Shown here: piece by piece, positions 61,408 to 64,000 of the stretch
Position numbering within the stretch: the first letter of the stretch is position 1
Layout: the number at the start of each line of letters is the position of its first letter
Assembly: GCA_949130495.1 (NCBI GenBank)
Contig: OX422214.1
Coordinates: forward strand, 254,266,187-254,330,186
Direction of reading: 5' to 3'
DNA: 64,000 bases
Source of the DNA: Sambucus nigra
Lineage: Eukaryota; Streptophyta; Magnoliopsida; Dipsacales; Adoxaceae
Notes under the pieces: generated by a model
Told to the model about the DNA's origin: nothing
What the model saw: the letters and a program-made list of their open reading frames with translations, nothing else
Database searches by the model: none
Translations under genes and position numbers: made by a program

Positions 61408-63024
61408 GGCAGTTTAGGCCTTTTTGGCCTGTTTTGATTTTGGGAGTCCCGTAAACTTGTTCGAGGATTGAGATAACATTCCTTTGATGATATATTGATA
61501 GATTTGGGACATTTGGGTTATAATGAGGAGTAAGTTACAAAAATTGTGGAACGAATCAAATAGACATTTGAGTCGAGACGTGAGTGCCTACTACGACGCG
61601 AGAGTAAATTATGGCGCGTATAAATATGGACTGGGATTATATAAGTTGTATATATATTTAGTTGGTACGAGAATCCGATAAGTACTACAATTAAACTACG
61701 GTGATTACTAAGATGTGTGCTTACTTAGTATTGGTATATGATTTGTGTGTATGACATACCTACCATACTTGCTATCACGGGAGGTTTGCATTCGCTTAGG
61801 GCCCTCTAATCCTTGTGTTACCCGGATTTAGACTGGTCACCTCGATGAACATAGGTCAGAGAAGGACTTATTGGGATGTTAATAAGTCTGCTGATCGTGG
61901 GAGCGCAGGTATGTGCGTGACCCATGTGATGTGACTGTGTTCGCCTCCATTATTTGTGATGTTGTTATCTGTGAACTATTCCGGAGAGATTCGGAATATG
62001 TGATCCTTATGTACGTGATGTACCGGGATAGATAGCAGAGTATGTGTGCAACGCAGCTTAGGCTCGGGGTGCTTATATTATATATTTATGTTGTGGGAAA
62101 TATACACTTAATAAACTGGGAACTTTCATATGGTATTGTGTGTATAACTATGGAATAACAAAAGGGATGATCTATAATGAGTTATATTACTTTTATGTGA
62201 GAACCTGAATTTACGTTAAGCCCCTATTTTAAATGAGATCATTAATGTTAATGGGAACCGAGTAATAAGGGTAGAACCTATGACAGTCTAGCTAGATATG
62301 ATGTCACTTAGCTAGTGGTTAGACGGGTACTTACGTTAGGGGTGCACAGTTAGACGAGAGGTGAGAATTGCATGTGAGTGCACGTCCTAACATGTACTTT
62401 GCATTTAAAGTTTTAAATGTTTTAAAGCACTTGCAGGTTTTTAAAATATCTCCACATTCGGGCTCTGACCTGTTTGCTTTCAAATCTACTTTTTGTAAAA
62501 CCATTTTAGGTGCCCAACCACAAGGACACCATGCATAGGATACTCATTCAGGTGACGAGCTGTAGCTGTTTGTGGAAGCTACAGGGATTTGCTTTTAGAC
62601 GCTTCTATCATTTGGATTTCGTATTCAGTATTCTTCAGTTTTAGGGCATGTTGCCCAGTTCCATTAGAGTTACATTTCCATTACAGTTTTCAGACTTTGG
62701 CTTGTATTGATTCAGTATTCAGTATTTAGTTATTATTTCAGTTTGTGGATTTGTAGTGAGGAGTTTTTCCTCCAGACTTTATTTACTTTATGTGATGGTT
62801 ATTCTATTTACTTAATTATAGTGAATGGTGTTATTACTCTTTATTACACTTGTTGCATGTTAATCAGACTTTAATTAAAATTTGGCACTTACTTTTTAAA
62901 TACTAGGTGGTTAGTAATAATAATGTTTTCGACAGTGATGCTATTAACTGAGCCAACTTGGCATTTTGAATTAATTTAATAAAGGAGTAGCTACCCGGTA
63001 TTTAATTAGTCGGGGTGTCACAGG

Positions 63025-63036
63025 TGGTATCAGAGC
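63025..63036 (+). other. PBS of element E
   Basis: TGGTATCAGAGC, exact initiator Met-tRNA type, two bases after the LTR. Confidence 0.95.
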
Positions 63037-63200
63037 ATCAGGTTCTAGTGTCCTTTAGGATCTGTATGGCTATTATGTTTCCGTTAAGTTCTCTTTGATC
63101 TAGAGCCCTATATTTTAGGACTGTTGTACTCTTTTTGTGTATGCTTCGTTCTTCAGCTATTGTAAGTTTATAAACTGTGAACTTATAAACTTTATTCTTA

Positions 63201-63206
63201 TTTCAG
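63201..63206 (+). promoter_or_regulatory. Putative splice acceptor before gag (E)
   Basis: A pyrimidine-rich TTATTCTTATTTCAG directly abuts the gag ATG at 63207. Confidence 0.4.
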
Positions 63207-64000
63207 ATGCCTCCACGACGTGCATGACGAGTTCCCAGGGATGCAACACCCGAACCCCAGCCCGCTCCAGTTCAGGGCATGATGAACGCCGCCGAGGTTG
63301 CAGCCATTGTTGCCCAAGCGGTAAATGCCGCGATTGCCGTAGTTCAGCAGGCACCACCTCAGGCGCCGGTTGCCGCGCCAGTACATGCAAATGTATTCCC
63401 GTCTGCTTGGGAACATGTACGTGACGCTTTTCAGAAAGCGCATCCGCCAAAGTTTGCAGGTAGCTCAGATGTGGTAGTCTCGAGCCAGTGGAGGAAAGAT
63501 ATGCAGAGGCACTTGAGGATGTATGAGTGCACGGACGTTCAGAAGCAGGTGCTAGCTACTTTCAAGCTAGTTGGATCTGCACTGCAGTGGTGGGAGTCTA
63601 TTACCACCGTGGAGGAGAGGGATACTCTCACTATTCAGGACTTCTGGGTGCGGTTTGACCGCAAGTACTTTCCATCCGCTGTTCATACGGAAATGAGGAG
63701 GAAATTGATGAGTCTGAGGCAAGAGGGTAAGACTGTGGCCGAGTATGAGGCCGAGTTCACAAATCTGTTGAATATCGTTCCGGATGAGATACCAACAGAA
63801 AAGAAGAAGATTGAGAAATTCACCGACGGGTTGGCATGGAGGATCCGTCAGCATCTGTTAGGGAACCTTTTGTTGGCCACTTATTCTGATGTGGTTAACG
63901 CTGCCTTGTTACACTTCCAGAACCACCGCTTTCATATGGCTAAGGGCAAGAGGTCTGGAGAGTCTAGCCATCAGGGCAGGACTGGAGGACATGGTGCCGG
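63207..64000 (+). pseudogene. gag of element E, one early stop, truncated by window
   Basis: Gag particle protein of a Ty3/Gypsy element. From ATG 63207 the frame reads six codons (MPPRRA), meets TGA at 63225-63227, then stays open to the window end (257 codons). It carries the retrotransposon gag core: HPPKFAG, QWRKDMQRHL, LQWWESITT, FWVRFDRKYFP, MRRKLM, EYEAEF, GLAWRIRQ. The single stop could be CGA changed to TGA. The next ATG in frame is 63279, so a slightly shorter gag could still be made by downstream initiation. The zinc knuckle would lie beyond the window. Two out-of-frame short ORFs here (63137-63424 plus, 63157-63450 minus) are shadows. Confidence 0.9.

Larger units (their letters stand above)
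60110..63022 (+). mobile_element. 5' LTR of element E
   Basis: 2,913 bp, TGTAATACCCCG...CGGGGTGTCACA. Contains an A/G-rich leader (60670-60720), donor-like GAG|GCAAGT (60762), a GAACGAG/CTCGTTC palindrome array (61214-61407) and a block shared with LTR C (61752-62072). No cassette copy seen. Confidence 0.92.
60110..64000 (+). mobile_element. Element E (Gypsy), 5' part, runs off the window
   Basis: 5' LTR 60110-63022, PBS 63025-63036, gag from 63207. Inserted into the LTR of element F; the left flank is AAAAC (60105-60109). It is the best-preserved element here, judging by its exact PBS and long open gag. Whether pol and the 3' LTR exist cannot be seen. Confidence 0.92.

Noticed and set aside
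63137..63450. 95-97 codon ORFs on both strands near the end
   Set aside because: They are out-of-frame or antisense shadows of the gag frame starting at 63207.

Overview
The window looks like heterochromatic, repeat-packed DNA of a flowering plant, probably a eudicot. Evidence: long LTRs (2.9-3.9 kb) ending TGTAA...TGTCACA, primer-binding sites reading TGGTATCAGAGC (initiator-Met tRNA type), purine-rich PPTs, decayed Ty3/Gypsy gag and pol, and a plant-style snoRNA transcription unit with telo-box promoter motifs. I find no intact protein-coding gene. Almost all short ORFs are chance ORFs inside LTRs.

Layout. 1-6276: 3' half of a Gypsy element (A), with pol remnants, PPT and 3' LTR. A appears inserted in the 5' LTR of element H (LTR resumes 6277-7933; PBS; gag with two stops, 8114-9064). 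~9426-13095 and ~13116-15944: two further LTRs (C, D); C is interrupted by a probable ~406-bp copia-like solo LTR. 15945-18191: low-copy DNA. 18192-43315: tandem array on the minus strand, LTR-int-LTR-int-LTR-int-LTR, period about 7.36 kb. 43939-53337: complete but non-autonomous element G (LTR 3.9 kb, internal 1.8 kb, perfect 5-bp TSD CTAAT). 53343-56692: low-copy DNA with two C/D-box snoRNAs behind a telo-box/TATA promoter, the unit bracketed by 80-bp inverted repeats. 56693-60109: minus-strand LTR fragments and a deleted relative of G (F). 60110-64000: younger element E (5' LTR, PBS, gag) running off the window end.

Main candidates for something undescribed: (1) a ~110-nt cassette, found 16 times in LTRs and internal regions of different elements, with a near-invariant core, an internal hairpin and an outer stem whose two sides change together; (2) self-complementary arrays at the same place in unrelated-looking LTRs but built from different sequences; (3) a conserved GC-type splice donor (AG|GCAAGT) in six kinds of LTR paired with TTTCAG directly before the gag start, implying a leader intron that would remove the PBS; (4) the tandem retrotransposon array, whose variants tell a two-step history; (5) the snoRNA pair between inverted repeats. 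All alignments were made by eye; identities and target matches are approximate.
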